This document shows positions 10,049 through 21,209 of a stretch of 64,000 bases of DNA, piece after piece; position 1 is the stretch's first letter; the number at the start of each line of letters is the position of its first letter. The notes beneath the pieces are model-generated. The model was not told where the DNA came from and ran no database searches. It saw only the letters and a list, made by a program, of their open reading frames with translations. The stretch is from Pleurotus djamor. Its lineage: Eukaryota; Basidiomycota; Agaricomycetes; Agaricales; Pleurotaceae. The stretch is from contig JAPEVF010000104.1 in assembly GCA_029747585.1 (NCBI GenBank), positions 45,769-109,768 of the forward strand, written 5' to 3'. The translations under genes and the position numbers were made by a program.

Positions 10049-13000
10049 GGTTGATAGGAAGGGCAAGGGTAAAGCGAAAGCGGTGGTAGAAGATTCTTTG
10101 GCGGACGGAGAAGTGTCAGAGGGTGTCCTTTCGGCAGAGCGAAGCGCGCTGCTTGCCCAGAAGCAGTCTGAGATGGAGGTTGTAAGCGATCGGCATGATA
10201 CTATGGTATGTAGCCACTGCCTTTCTCCTTGATCAAGGCTTGAGGCCGTATTTTCGATTCTTTAGGTGAGGGAGCTGTTTCATATGACTCAATTTGTCGA
10301 TATGTTGGGCTACGACCCATCGGTGCGTCATCCTTCTTTGTCCTACTTCAATCAGGGTACCTGAGGCGCTTTGTACATTAGGAAGCTAAGCAAGATAATT
10401 CTGTTGTATATCAGAAGGTGAAGCATACCCACGAATACCTCATCACTCTCACTGAACTGTTGTTTAGTTCAAAACCGACCGGGGTCACGACCTTCTTGAC
10501 CAGGCATCTACGATCTCTGCGGGGCCTGCAGTGAGAAGAACTCGCCGTACAATGAACGAACGACAGCAGGCCCTTCATACTACCGCTGTTTCTGTACCAA
10601 TAACCCCTTTGAAGTCGAAGAAGAAACTCAAACCCCAATCTAGCTCGGAGCCGGTCCACAGGGACGATGCCGTTCCAGAGGAACCACAAACCGCACGATC
10701 AACAAAAGAAACACGCTCTTTGTCGCGCCCCAACGCCGCGTCAAGACACTCGGCTACAAGCAATTCGAGTCCGGTGAAGCTGGTTGATCCGAATAGCTCA
10801 CCTTCGTCACGGTGTATCACAGTGTACAAGAACCCGCGTAGGAAACCAACTGCGACGACGGAAACTTGCCACCCTCTTCTTGCACACCCCGATTTAGCAA
10901 CCTCAGCGACCGCAAATCCTCCAAGTGATCTCCCCGAGTTGATATCTAGTCGCCATGGTCCGTCGCGCTCTAAAGTGCGCAAGGCTCCCATATCCACCGG
11001 CATCCCCGACGACCCGCCGAGGAAGCGTCGTAAGACCGAACCCACACCACTTTTGGCAAACCCAATTAATGACAGTGCCAACCCGTTCACGCCTGATTCA
11101 TTGAGCACAAGGGTCACCAAGCGCGCTTCGCCCCCGACTGTCCTGAACGGAAATGTAATTTATGATTTAGCCTTTCACCTTGTCTGTGATCAACTGAAGT
11201 ATATATGTAGGTAGAATCTTCACCTCTGGGACGCCGTCGTACACGATCGCAATACGTTACCCCGGCCGAAGTTCTTCCCCTCCCTCCTCCCCTTCCTCCA
11301 GAGAAACCTCAACTCCCGATTCTCAACATCAAGAGAATCAAACTCCTCGTTCGCCGCCCACCTCCTATGCTATCTCACCCCCGCCAACGACCTGGGATGC
11401 CTAAGCATAATTCTTCCTTGAAATCCTTTTTGGCATCGTACCACACGCTTGACGGTGAAGATATTCATCCCGAAGATTTGGAAAAGAATGCTACCAGAGA
11501 TGCTGAAATCTACGAACAGGAGATTCTGTTTCGCAATCAAGGCCGATTTATTCCTGGGACTGACGTGGTTTTCGGCACCAAACCTCAGCACACACCGTTT
11601 ACCACACCTCAGCGCAACTCGACGGATGTCTGGGATAGCGTTGTCGCTGAAGTCATTGCTCACTTTCGTCGGCGACCCAAGAAACCACTCGGCCTTCATG
11701 TCAGTTCGCAGGTTGCAGCGAAGGTCCAAGGGTACTGGGATGCTCAGGCTACGAAGAAGGACAGGGCGAAGGCTCAAGAAGAGAAACAAATCAGAGCTCT
11801 TGCCAAGTCGACCTCAAAGCTTGTCATGGCTGAGTGGAAGCGCATTATTGCGGCAAGTGTCTGTATTTTCCTATGAAACCTTATCCCCTCACATCATCAT
11901 CATTTTAGCATATCCGTGAAGAGGAACGTTTACAGCAGGAAGCTGAAGATCTCAAACGAGGCGCTGAGCATTTGGATGCCATTCTTGATCAGTCAGGCTT
12001 TATCTTGGAAGCTCAGCAGGGTGACCTATCTAGAGGAGGTGCTTTGCGCTCTCGCAGCCGATCTATTCATTCATCAACATACTCCGATGATGGAGAGGCT
12101 GGTGTCGACAGTGACGACGAGGATGAAGAAGATGAAGACCAGGATAACCAAGCCAGCATCCCTGTGGATATCTCCTCACCAGAGCCATCAGCTAGCATTG
12201 ACCCTGATGAAACTGAACCGGATGGAAGTGATTCGGAGGATCTTGGAGCTAGTGCCTTGATCCCCGATCTCCCTCGTCCAGCAGTCCCACCTCCACTCTC
12301 AGATGTTGACGCGCTCGAAACACCAGAAGCCTCCTCTGACCTCCCACACCCCTCCCCTTCGATTGCGCCTTCTTCGCCAATCCATGACTCCATGGATGAT
12401 ACGGTTGTCGAAGATATAGATCACCCTCCGCGGAAGCTACAGCCTTCCAGCCCGCTTGATACCACATCCCTTGATCCAATACCATCTGTTGATGATGACA
12501 TGGCGGGTGACCTCCCGGTGGGTACAGTCAACTCTCCACTCCCTACCATGGATATCGTCGTTTCTACGCCCAAAGCGCCTACTCTGGCGGATGATGCGGC
12601 GCCCAGCACACCAGCTAGCCAGGCCACCGTCCTAGATCATGTTCTTGATGTCGACGATAACGACGTAGACGAACAGACAGAAGTCCTTGACGAGACGTAC
12701 TCAGACATTCCACATTATCTGCAACCGTATGCCGTCGCTCCCATGCAATGGGATCCGCAGGAAAAGATCAAGCCGCCTCTCCTCCTTCGTGGCATACTTC
12801 GTCCATATCAACAAGCCGGTTTGGAATGGCTCGCAAGTCTTCATACCAATAATTTGAATGGGATTTTAGCGGACGAAATGGGTCTAGGGTAAGCGTCCGA
12901 GCTTGAACGTTAACACAGTTCGTTTAGCTTACATGATATGATATTCAGGAAGACCATACAGACCATCGCCCTGTTGGCACACCTAGCTTGTGACCGTGGC

Positions 13001-15445
13001 ATCTGGGGACCGCATCTCATCGTAAGCCCACTGCCACCAATATGTAATTGATCTTGAGAGCTGAGCTTTCCCAGATCGTCCCTACGAGTGTGCTACTGAA
13101 CTGGGAAATGGAATTCAAGAAATTTCTGCCAGGGTTTAAGGTCCTCAGCTATCACGGCAGCACGAAGCGTAGGAAAGAGTTGCGTCAAGGCTGGAACGAC
13201 AAGTACCATTTCAACGTTTGCATTACGTCGTACACCCTCGCTAGTCGGGACGCCCACATCTTCAAGCGCAAGGCTATATACTACATGATCCTTGACGAAG
13301 CCCACATGATCAAGAACTTCAGATCCCAGCGTTGGAACATTTTGCTTGGGTTCCGATCTTTTCGCCGCTTACTCCTTACTGGCACCCCGCTGCAGAATAA
13401 TCTTACCGAACTCTGGGCTTTGCTACAGTTTCTTATGTCGGGCTCTAACTTTGCGAATCTGAAAGAGTTTGACGAATGGTTTTCCAGTACGTCGATCCCT
13501 CCGAATTTGCTCAACTTATTACTCACGGTGATCTAGATCCTCTTGAGAAGATGATTGAAATGGGTCAAGCTCCCGATGAAGAGGCTATGCAAAGGGTCAC
13601 CAAGCTCCACACCGTGCTGCGGCCATACCTTCTCAGACGACTCAAACGTGACGTTGAGAAAGAACTCCCAAGCAAATACGAGCACTTAGTCCTGTGTCCT
13701 CTTTCTAAACGTCAACGCTTCTTGTACGATGAATTCATGTCAAGAGCCCATACTCGAGACGCGCTTGAATCAGGCGTTTACCAGAAAATTGCCAACATCC
13801 TGATGCAACTTCGCAAAGTATGCAATCATCCTGACCTGTTCGAAGTTCGGCCCATCGTCACCTCGTTCGCAATGCCGCGATCCGCTATCGCCGATTTTGA
13901 GATCAAGGAATTGCTCATCCGACGACGAATGTTTTCAAATGCTGACTCACTTGACTTGGACCTCCTTGGTCTGCAGTTCATCGGTCAACAGGGTTCCTCT
14001 TCCCTGATAACTGGTGAAGTTCAAGCATTGGACGCCACTACACATCTTCCGTTCATTATGGAGCTCCCTGGGGAGCCTCCCCCGAAGGACACGCGTACTA
14101 TCGTTGGATTCAAAGCTTATGAAGCTTGGCGGCAGCGCGCCGAAACCATCTCCCACTGGAAGTATCTTGGGTATCTCAACCGTCTACGTTGCAGGCGCCC
14201 TCCTCCAGTCATTAGCTATGAGATCCTTCAGTTTTTCGGAAACGCTGCTCCGCCCCTCCTTCCTGCCGCTCATGTGGATTTCAAGACGCGATATTTGGAG
14301 GATCCCCGCGTCACCAACAAGATGGTGAAGACCTATGCGCAACGCGAACTTGATATGGGTAGCTTGATAGATCGTTTTGCATTCACGACACCACCTGTCG
14401 TTGCCCTCGATATCCCCCGGATCGCACTCGCCGGCTATGAAGATGAATTACACCGTCAGGAACCCGCGTTCGATGCTACTCTTCATCGTTCTAGCGTCAA
14501 GCTGCAGATCGCCTTCCCTGACCCATCGCTTCTCCAGTACGACTGCGGCAAACTCCAGCAGCTTGCCCGATTACTCAGGGATAAGAAGATAGGCGGACAT
14601 CGGTGTCTCATTTTCACCCAGATGACGAAGGTCCTGGACATCTTGGAGATATTTATGAATCTACATGGGTACTTGTACCTTCGACTCGACGGTGCGACCA
14701 AGATTGAGGATCGGCAGTACATCACGGAACGGTTCAACGTTGATGCCAGAATCTTCTGCTTCATCTCCTCGTCAAGATCTGGTGGCGTCGGTATCAAGTA
14801 ATTCCATTCTCCCTCATGGTTTATCCCAGTTCCATGTGCTAATCAGCCTCCCACAGTCTTACAGGTGCCGATACCGTTATCTTCTACGATAGTGACTTTA
14901 ATCCACAAATGGACCGTCAGTGTGAAGATAGGTGAGTTCTCCCACGCACCGTTGTAGNTTTTTTGTTCTGACGTCTGGACAGGGCTCATCGCATCGGCCA
15001 AATTAGAGACGTTCATATCTATCGGTTCGTTTCGCAGTACACCGTCGAAGAAGCGATGCTGCGTAAGGCCAACCAGAAGCGATCTTTGGATGATCTTGTG
15101 ATACAAAAGGGAGAGTTTGACTGGCGATCGTTATTTAGCGATGAGGGCGCGTTGACCCAAGCCCTCGGACAGGTTGAAGATACGGAGGATGCTCATGCTG
15201 CGGATGTCGCTGCGCGTGAAGAGGTCGATCTCGAGGGTGCTGATGATGCTGATTTCGGGGAGGACGGCGACCATGATGGCTCTTCACGGCTCAGGGAGGA
15301 CAAAACGAAACCCCCGAACCCCGTCGCTGATGACCCTGAGGCCGTAGAAGCAGATGGGGATGGGGAGGAAGAAGGGGGTACTGTTGTTGAGTACATGCTC
15401 CAGTTTGTCAGAGCGGACTATGACTTCTTCAAAGGACTTGCTTGA
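10047..15445 (+). CDS. SWR1: SWR1 chromatin-remodelling ATPase
   Basis: Catalytic subunit of the nuclear SWR1 complex, which swaps H2A for H2A.Z in nucleosomes. Eleven exons keep frame: 10047-10205, 10266-10322, 10382-10417, 10468-11154, 11211-11858, 11909-12888, 12949-13021, 13075-13486, 13537-14797, 14857-14931 and 14983-15445, giving 1,616 aa. An HSA domain ([19 protein letters not shown]) is followed by a long acidic linker and then the Snf2 ATPase: [12 protein letters not shown], Walker A DEMGLGKTIQT, motif II LDEAH and [10 protein letters not shown]. After a long insertion, the second lobe has [31 protein letters not shown] and DRAHRIGQ. The long insert between the lobes separates SWR1/INO80 from other Snf2 enzymes, and the HSA plus acidic region favours SWR1. 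The C-terminal tail is acidic. Confidence 0.94.
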
Positions 15446-15740
15446 TATGATTACCATATTGCATTTTGTTATTCTTATTTTTTGTTGCTAATTTATTACC
15501 ACCCCACTCTATTGACAAAGATTATGAGCATACCCTTCATTTGGGCGAGGCTATTATTCTATAAGTACAAGGAGAGTGAGGGTGCTAGGAATAGAATACA
15601 GGTGTGAAATTCTATAGAATGTGAATCAACTATGAGTGTTACAGTGTGTACATCGGGAGACTGGAAACCAGTGAGGGCTCAATAATGATAAGGCAAAGTT
15701 GTGCTTGAATCCAAGCACCAACAACAGATGCTCCCAAGGC
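15446..15740. terminator. Shared 3' region of SWR1 and homeodomain gene
   Basis: AT-rich 295-bp gap between two convergent stop codons. It is the expected place for both polyadenylation signals. No gene seen. Confidence 0.35.
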
Positions 15741-16937
15741 CTATGCCAAAGGGGTGACACCATTTTCTTTGAGAAATTGTACCATGGGCCGGGCATATTC
15801 ATCCCAGTCATACTCTCCAACATTGGAATCATCTTCAGGCTCAAGACAGTCCTGGCAAAGCTCCAAGAGTTCTGCCCTAGTGAAAAGTAGAGTCTGGGCG
15901 AGAGAATTTTGAGAAGAAGTTTGATCCTTAGGGTTTCCCTCATGATGGAGAGCGGGAGGGCATGACTCCTGGAGGAGAAAGAGGTGAGAATGTTTATTGC
16001 CAATCAAGAGAAAAGGAGACATACCAGAGGTGGTAACTCTTCCGAGGGAAGAGTCGGCGTGGGGAGGGAATTCTGAGCGAGGATGTATGAGCGGGGTAAG
16101 GGTGGGCATTTCAAGTTGACGTTGGGGGTTATGGGCGAGAGTGTAGGGTCGGGCGACAACTCCGCGCGCATGGAAGGCTCGGGAGATGGCGTCGGAAGAA
16201 GTTCGTGTGTTTGTATTCTGCTTGGGCCAGCCTCGGCCACTGGGCTATTGTTGCTTTGTACCAATTTGATTATGGCAAGAACCTCCTCCTGTGATGTCTT
16301 CATCAACTTTGCCCATAGTGCGACGGTTTCGAAGGGTGGGCTGGGAAGTGGTTTGAGTAGTTGAATGACTGTTTCTATTTTCTCCGGAGAATGTTTGGTT
16401 GCTGCAATGCAAGCCTAGCTCAGCTTCCCAATTTCATTTTGTCTGACTTGAGTGTTTGTTACCTTTTGGCTGAGACATCAGTGGGTTTGACATCTTTCTT
16501 GCAGTTGCTCGTCGATTCGAAAACCAAAGATTGACGTTGCGCTCCGTGTACCAAGCAGCACCGTGGGCAGTCTTGTGAAATGAAAGTTTGTTGTTAATCA
16601 ATACCTGATGCTGTCTATTATAACACAGTGGGAAGGTGCAGTACCTGCATTTGATTGGCGAGCTGCTCGCGTTGAAGCTTCGATGGCTTGTTGGTGACAT
16701 TCTTGTAAAACTCTATCGATGTCAGGTTAGCTTGGAGAACATCGGAAGCTTGTATAGGCTCNCACTACCTTCTAGGTCCTTGACTGCGAGGTTTGATAAA
16801 CGGTTCCTCTTCTTGACCGTGGTCGTGGTGGGATCAGATGGCGCTTCCATTACTGATTGGCCCATGGGACGGGCGGATTCCCGGGTTTGGGCGTTGACGT
16901 TGAACGTTGATGTGCTGGCGGTGGTATTTATGTCCAA
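15741..16937 (-). CDS. Homeodomain transcription factor
   Basis: Five exons (16937-16769, 16712-16645, 16571-16463, 16401-16025, 15968-15741) join in frame to give 316 aa. After a short Thr/Ser-rich N-terminus comes a homeodomain: LAVKDLEEFYKNVTNKPSKL and QREQLANQM form the first helices, and NVNLWFSNRRATARK is the recognition helix with the diagnostic WFxNRR. The linker before helix 3 (TAHGAAWYTER) is several residues longer than in a canonical 60-residue domain. The rest is Pro/Ser-rich with a short acidic C-terminus (YDWDEYARPMVQFL). It is probably a nuclear DNA-binding regulator with unknown targets. The neighbours are not those of a mating-type A locus, so I do not call it a mating factor. 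Confidence 0.82.
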
Positions 16938-17772
16938 AATAACAATTGTCTTTGACTACAATAAATACACTCGACGACACCACGTATGATTGTTGGTGGA
17001 AGAAAAGAAGAAAAAGAGAAGGCCACANTTTTACGTCAAACGGTTTTTATACTGCAGGCGATTTTCTGAGACAGGGGCTTGTCGGGTCAACGATGTTACG
17101 CGAAGGCATTTTTCGTTTTTTCTTTATGCACCCATCAGAGCAGAGGAACTCCTTCCCCGCAATTCTCATCTAGCCGACTTGCTCCCCAGCCATGCATGGA
17201 ACAACATGCCGTCTTGGCAGTCTTCAGGTGCGGGGTAAGTGTTATTCCAGCGGTGCCTTCGATGGTCGTCCTGAACGATGTTCGCATTAGGTGTCGCGAT
17301 GAAGAGCACGATGATTTCGGTCTCGGAGCCCGGCTAAGTGAACCGCGAACCGGTATCACGTCGACGCGATTGGCGAGGACTGAGCTCCAGTAGCTGGCGA
17401 AAAAGGATGGCTCGAGGCTCGTACTTCCAATGCGTCAAGTTGGCCTGAACATCGTATTCAAGGAGCTGTCATTTTCGCTTTCAAGTCTTGCATCGAACAT
17501 TTGAGGGCGAAAGTGCGGACATCCGCAAGTTGAGGAATCGACGAGGGACAGCTCTCCCCTTTTGGCCCGGACACGGCGAGCCTTGGCTAGCCCGGAAGCG
17601 GGGTAATTCACATGTCGACTATTACAGCCGCTCCTATCCTATGGCATCCCGGTCCTATATAACATGGCAGGCACTCCTATTCTATTCAGTTCCGTTCTGC
17701 TTGATCTATTCCACTCTCTCTTAACACTCTCTTCCTCATCGCAAACGGTGGCGCCGTCGCAACTCCCCCAAG
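16938..17772. other. Divergent promoter region, no gene
   Basis: 835 bp between the homeodomain gene (minus) and SFC1 (plus). Open frames are short and without motifs. It should carry both promoters. Confidence 0.4.
17656..17662 (+). promoter_or_regulatory. Putative TATA box of SFC1
   Basis: TATATAA, about 110 bp upstream of the SFC1 start codon, followed by pyrimidine-rich sequence up to the ATG. Position and sequence fit a core promoter; there is no other support. Confidence 0.35.
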
Positions 17773-19002
17773 ATGTCAAGAAACGGTAACAAGAAGCCTG
17801 TCGGCTTTGCGACGCACATAACGGCTGGTGGTATTGCTGGGGCTTGTGAAGCAGTGNGTACATGNAGTATCTCGATCCCGCCTTTGTCAACTCACGTTGG
17901 TGTCGATATAGCTGGCGTGCCAACCTCTGGACACCATCAAAGTCCGTATGCAACTGTCNAGGTCAGGGCGAGCCCCGGGGGTGAGTTATAGTCCCNCCCT
18001 AACAAGANTGCATTCTCTGACACNCCGCGATAGACCAAAGCCAGGGGATTCCTTGCTACCGGCGCGTACATCGTCAAACGAGAAACGCCATTGGCCCTCT
18101 ACAAAGGCCTGGGCGCCGTTCTCTCTGGCATCGTTCCTAAGATGGCCATTCGTTTCGCCAGNTTTGAGGCATACAAGGGATGGTTAGCGGATAAGTCCAC
18201 AGGGAAGACGAGTGTTGGAGGCATTTTCCTTGGTATGTCCCTCTGTTCCCCGCATTATTGCGTCATACTGAATCAATACATTCGTCAGCTGGTCTCGGTG
18301 CAGGGACGACCGAAGCGATTGCTGTCGTTACGCCGATGGAAGTGGTGAAGATCCGACTGCAAGCGCAACAACATTCCTTGGCCGATCCACTAGAGACTCC
18401 ACGGTACCGTAATGCTGGCCATGCCGTCTATACAATTGTTCGGGAAGAGGGCTTTTCTGCGTTGTACCGCGGAGTCTCCTTGACTGCCCTACGGCAAGCT
18501 ACCAACCAGGGTAAGCTAACCCTTTTCTGCGACGAAGAGTTTTGGTCCGACGTATTCTAGGTGCCAATTTCACCGCGTACCAGGAAATCAAGAAACTCGC
18601 CCACCGTTTGCAGCCCGANATCAAGGAGTTGCCATCCTACCAACACATGTTGATTGGTCTAATCTCAGGTGCTATGGGTCCATTCTCCAACGCACCCATT
18701 GATACCATAAAAACTCGTATGCTCGTTTACTGATCAGGCATTGAGGACCGGTCTGACGTCATATATTAGGCTTGCAGAAGGCCACCGCCGTTCCCGGACA
18801 ATCTGCCTTCCAGCGCATTGCTGCCATCGCTGGCGATATGTGGAAGCAGGAAGGCGTGAAATCGTTCTATAAGGGAATCACACCTCGAGTCCTGCGAGTA
18901 GCCCCCGGTCAGGCCATCGTGTTCGCTGTGTATGAGAGGGTTAGCACGATTATTGAGGCGGTCGCTCCAGCAGTTCGTGAGGAAGACAAGTACTCGGAAT
19001 AG
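17773..19002 (+). CDS. SFC1: Mitochondrial succinate/fumarate carrier
   Basis: Mitochondrial carrier that exchanges cytosolic succinate for matrix fumarate, needed for growth on two-carbon sources. Exons 17773-17853, 17912-17980, 18034-18232, 18289-18510, 18561-18716 and 18770-19002 join in frame to 319 aa. The three carrier repeats each start with the P-x-[DE]-x-x-[KR] signature: QPLDTIKVR, TPMEVVKIRLQAQ and APIDTIKTRLQK. SLTALRQATNQGANFTAYQE and KGITPRVLRVAPGQAIVF match the SFC1/ACR1 branch rather than the citrate or dicarboxylate carriers. Several N bases affect single codons and one donor (GTGNGT). Confidence 0.92.
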
Positions 19003-19261
19003 AGGTATAATTGCACATTGACTGGACTTGATATTATCCGCACGCACTGTATTGTTAATTGTACCCATAATGTATGTCTTCGTCGTAGAGCTTCAATCAT
19101 CGCATTTGGGCGGACCCCGGTATGCCGAAGTTACCGGAATCATCTTCGGACCCCCGATTCATCATCAAACCGTCAGCATATCAAGCGATGCCTTTGCGAT
19201 TACCTGCCAAGGTTTACCCACAAAACCTTCCTCGTCTCTTCTAAAGCCGNTGCACAAGGCC

Positions 19262-20572
19262 ATGACGGCACCCACACGCGTGCTTGTTTTACATGGGTAA
19301 GTCCATGGCTGGACAATGTCGCCTGAATCTCATATGACTCAATGTGATGATNCGTGAAGCTACTCCCAGAATGCCAATATATTTAGCAAACGGGTATGTG
19401 TGGACGTGTTTTATACGCATTCTGGTTGTTGATTCACTCGTTTCCTCAGCTTGGTGCCCTACGCAAGCAATGTGGCAAGAATGTCGACTTTGGTGAATCT
19501 CCTGAANGCCCTTCCGACACATTCGTATGCTAATACATCGGCGTTTACTTAGTATTCATAGACGCACCTATGGTGCTGCAACCTGTAGACCTTGTCGGCC
19601 TTAGCTCGAACCCACAAGCTGCTCTCGAAGCTTTGGACTCGACCNCCGATCCTGATCCCTCNATGACCCCAAGAGCTTGGTGGAAGGTCAACCCCGACAA
19701 GACCGTTTCTCNCGGCTTACCGGAGGCCATCACTATGCTTCGAGACGTTTTGAAAACTCAGAAATTTAATGTGGGTCGTCTATCGCTTATCGAGCATTTC
19801 TGGGGGCGCCAACGATCAGTTTTTAGGGTGTACTTGGATTTAGGTTCGTTACCCCAATCGCTGGATTGAGAAGGCCAATGAGAGGTTGAATGGTTGTGTT
19901 TAGTCAAGGTGCTGCAATGGCTGCCATTCTGTCGGCTCTGGTGAGAAAGAAGCGTTGGTTCATAGCCGCTCCATTTCCTGATTCTGATTTTTCTTTGTAG
20001 CTTGAAAGACCTCATGTTTTNCCATCGTTCTTGGTTGANGGACAACCCCCTCATGCCCCGTTGTACGTGGCGAAGTCTGCATCATGTCACATCTGTTGAC
20101 AGCAATGGTTCTTTGTTTGATTNGCAGTGATTTCTGTGTCGCCGTTTCTGGGTTTCGCTTGAAAGATGCCCTGGCTGATACNATTTTCGCTGACGGGTTC
20201 TCNACGCCTACGCTNCATGTAATTGGNAAGACGGACGTGATTGTCGTTGAGGAGCGGTCGCGGACNCTTTGCGAGATTTCGCATAATAAGCGTATCGAAG
20301 AACATCCAGGCGGTGGGTGATCNTCCTNGCCACNCGTGNTTGGGATTANCTAACGAGGTCTCTTTGTCTTTTACCCAGGTCATTTNGTGCCTTCGAAAGG
20401 TCATTGGCGCAAGTTTCTGGCGGATTATCTCCGCGACCCTTCGGGTAGCGATCGTCTGATTTCCCCCAGTTTGCTGCCTGAAGCACCCANCGGACCGAAC
20501 TCAGGCGCTTCGACTCCAATGACTCCAAGTCTTGCAGGAGCAGCTGGGCAAGGCTATGTGATGAAACTCTAA
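19262..20572 (+). CDS. FSH1: FSH1-like serine hydrolase
   Basis: Alpha/beta hydrolase of the FSH family (yeast FSH1-3, human OVCA2); the cellular substrate is unclear. Nine exons keep frame: 19262-19296, 19360-19393, 19450-19492, 19553-19770, 19827-19843, 19904-19940, 20001-20062, 20128-20312 and 20379-20572, giving 274 aa. Motifs: RVLVLHGYSQNA at the N-terminus, FIDAP, the nucleophile elbow GFSQGAAMA, FCVAVSGF, an acid region HVIGKTDVIVVEERS and the catalytic-His region HPGGHFVPS. The nucleophile elbow is divided between a 17-nt exon and the next one. A Ser/Pro-rich extension follows the domain. N bases blur a few residues. Confidence 0.9.
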
Positions 20573-21209
20573 CTCACCTACCTACCTTTTAGATGATCTT
20601 CTTTGTTCCTATCGCTTCGTAGATGATTCTAGGTATGTTACCATGACTGCTCGGAACTTTCGTCCTGCTCACAGAATTTNGCCAGTTCTTTTAATTNNCN
20701 NNGGAGTAAATCGATAGATTTGTAATGAATACAAAGGTTCGACAACGAATAANAGTGGTGGGGGCATGACATGCTGTTCCACTAAACATAAAGGGATCTT
20801 TCGGTCTGTGACCAGTCGGACCTGATACTATCAGACCATCGATTTGTTGCATACGGTCGATCGGGTTCGGAGACCACACTGTTGGATTGGAGATGGAATA
20901 GATATTCCCCAATCTCCTCATCAGAGTTGCCGTTTCTGTGTCTACGGAGAACACAAGCACGAATCTGGACGCAACAAACTTGAGGAAACTTTGAGAACGT
21001 TTGACCCTTGGGGTTAGGAAGCTTCTGTTCGCTCGATGTGACACTCCGTGACGTGATGTGACACTGTGACATGATGGCCAACAATATGGCCCACAGAGGA
21101 AACTGATCTTATTTCCTGCCTCGTCTTTATACCGCCACATCCTCACCTTCCTCTTATTTTTCGTTCCTTTACATACTCACTGAACGCGTCGACGAGCTAC
21201 GAATTCACG
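20573..21209. other. Intergenic, promoter side of KAP104
   Basis: No gene recognised. An N cluster sits at about 20690-20701. Minus-strand open frames here show no known motif. Confidence 0.4.

Noticed and set aside
10575..11120. 181-codon minus-strand frame antisense to SWR1
   Set aside because: Lies inside a SWR1 exon with clear coding signal on the plus strand; it is a shadow frame.
15741..16937. Mating-type A (HD1/HD2) locus
   Set aside because: Only one homeodomain gene is present, with no divergent partner and no MIP or beta-fg neighbour, so a mating role is not supported.
17488..17724. 78-codon plus-strand frame upstream of SFC1
   Set aside because: Spans the SFC1 promoter and putative TATA box, has no motif and no splice path into SFC1.
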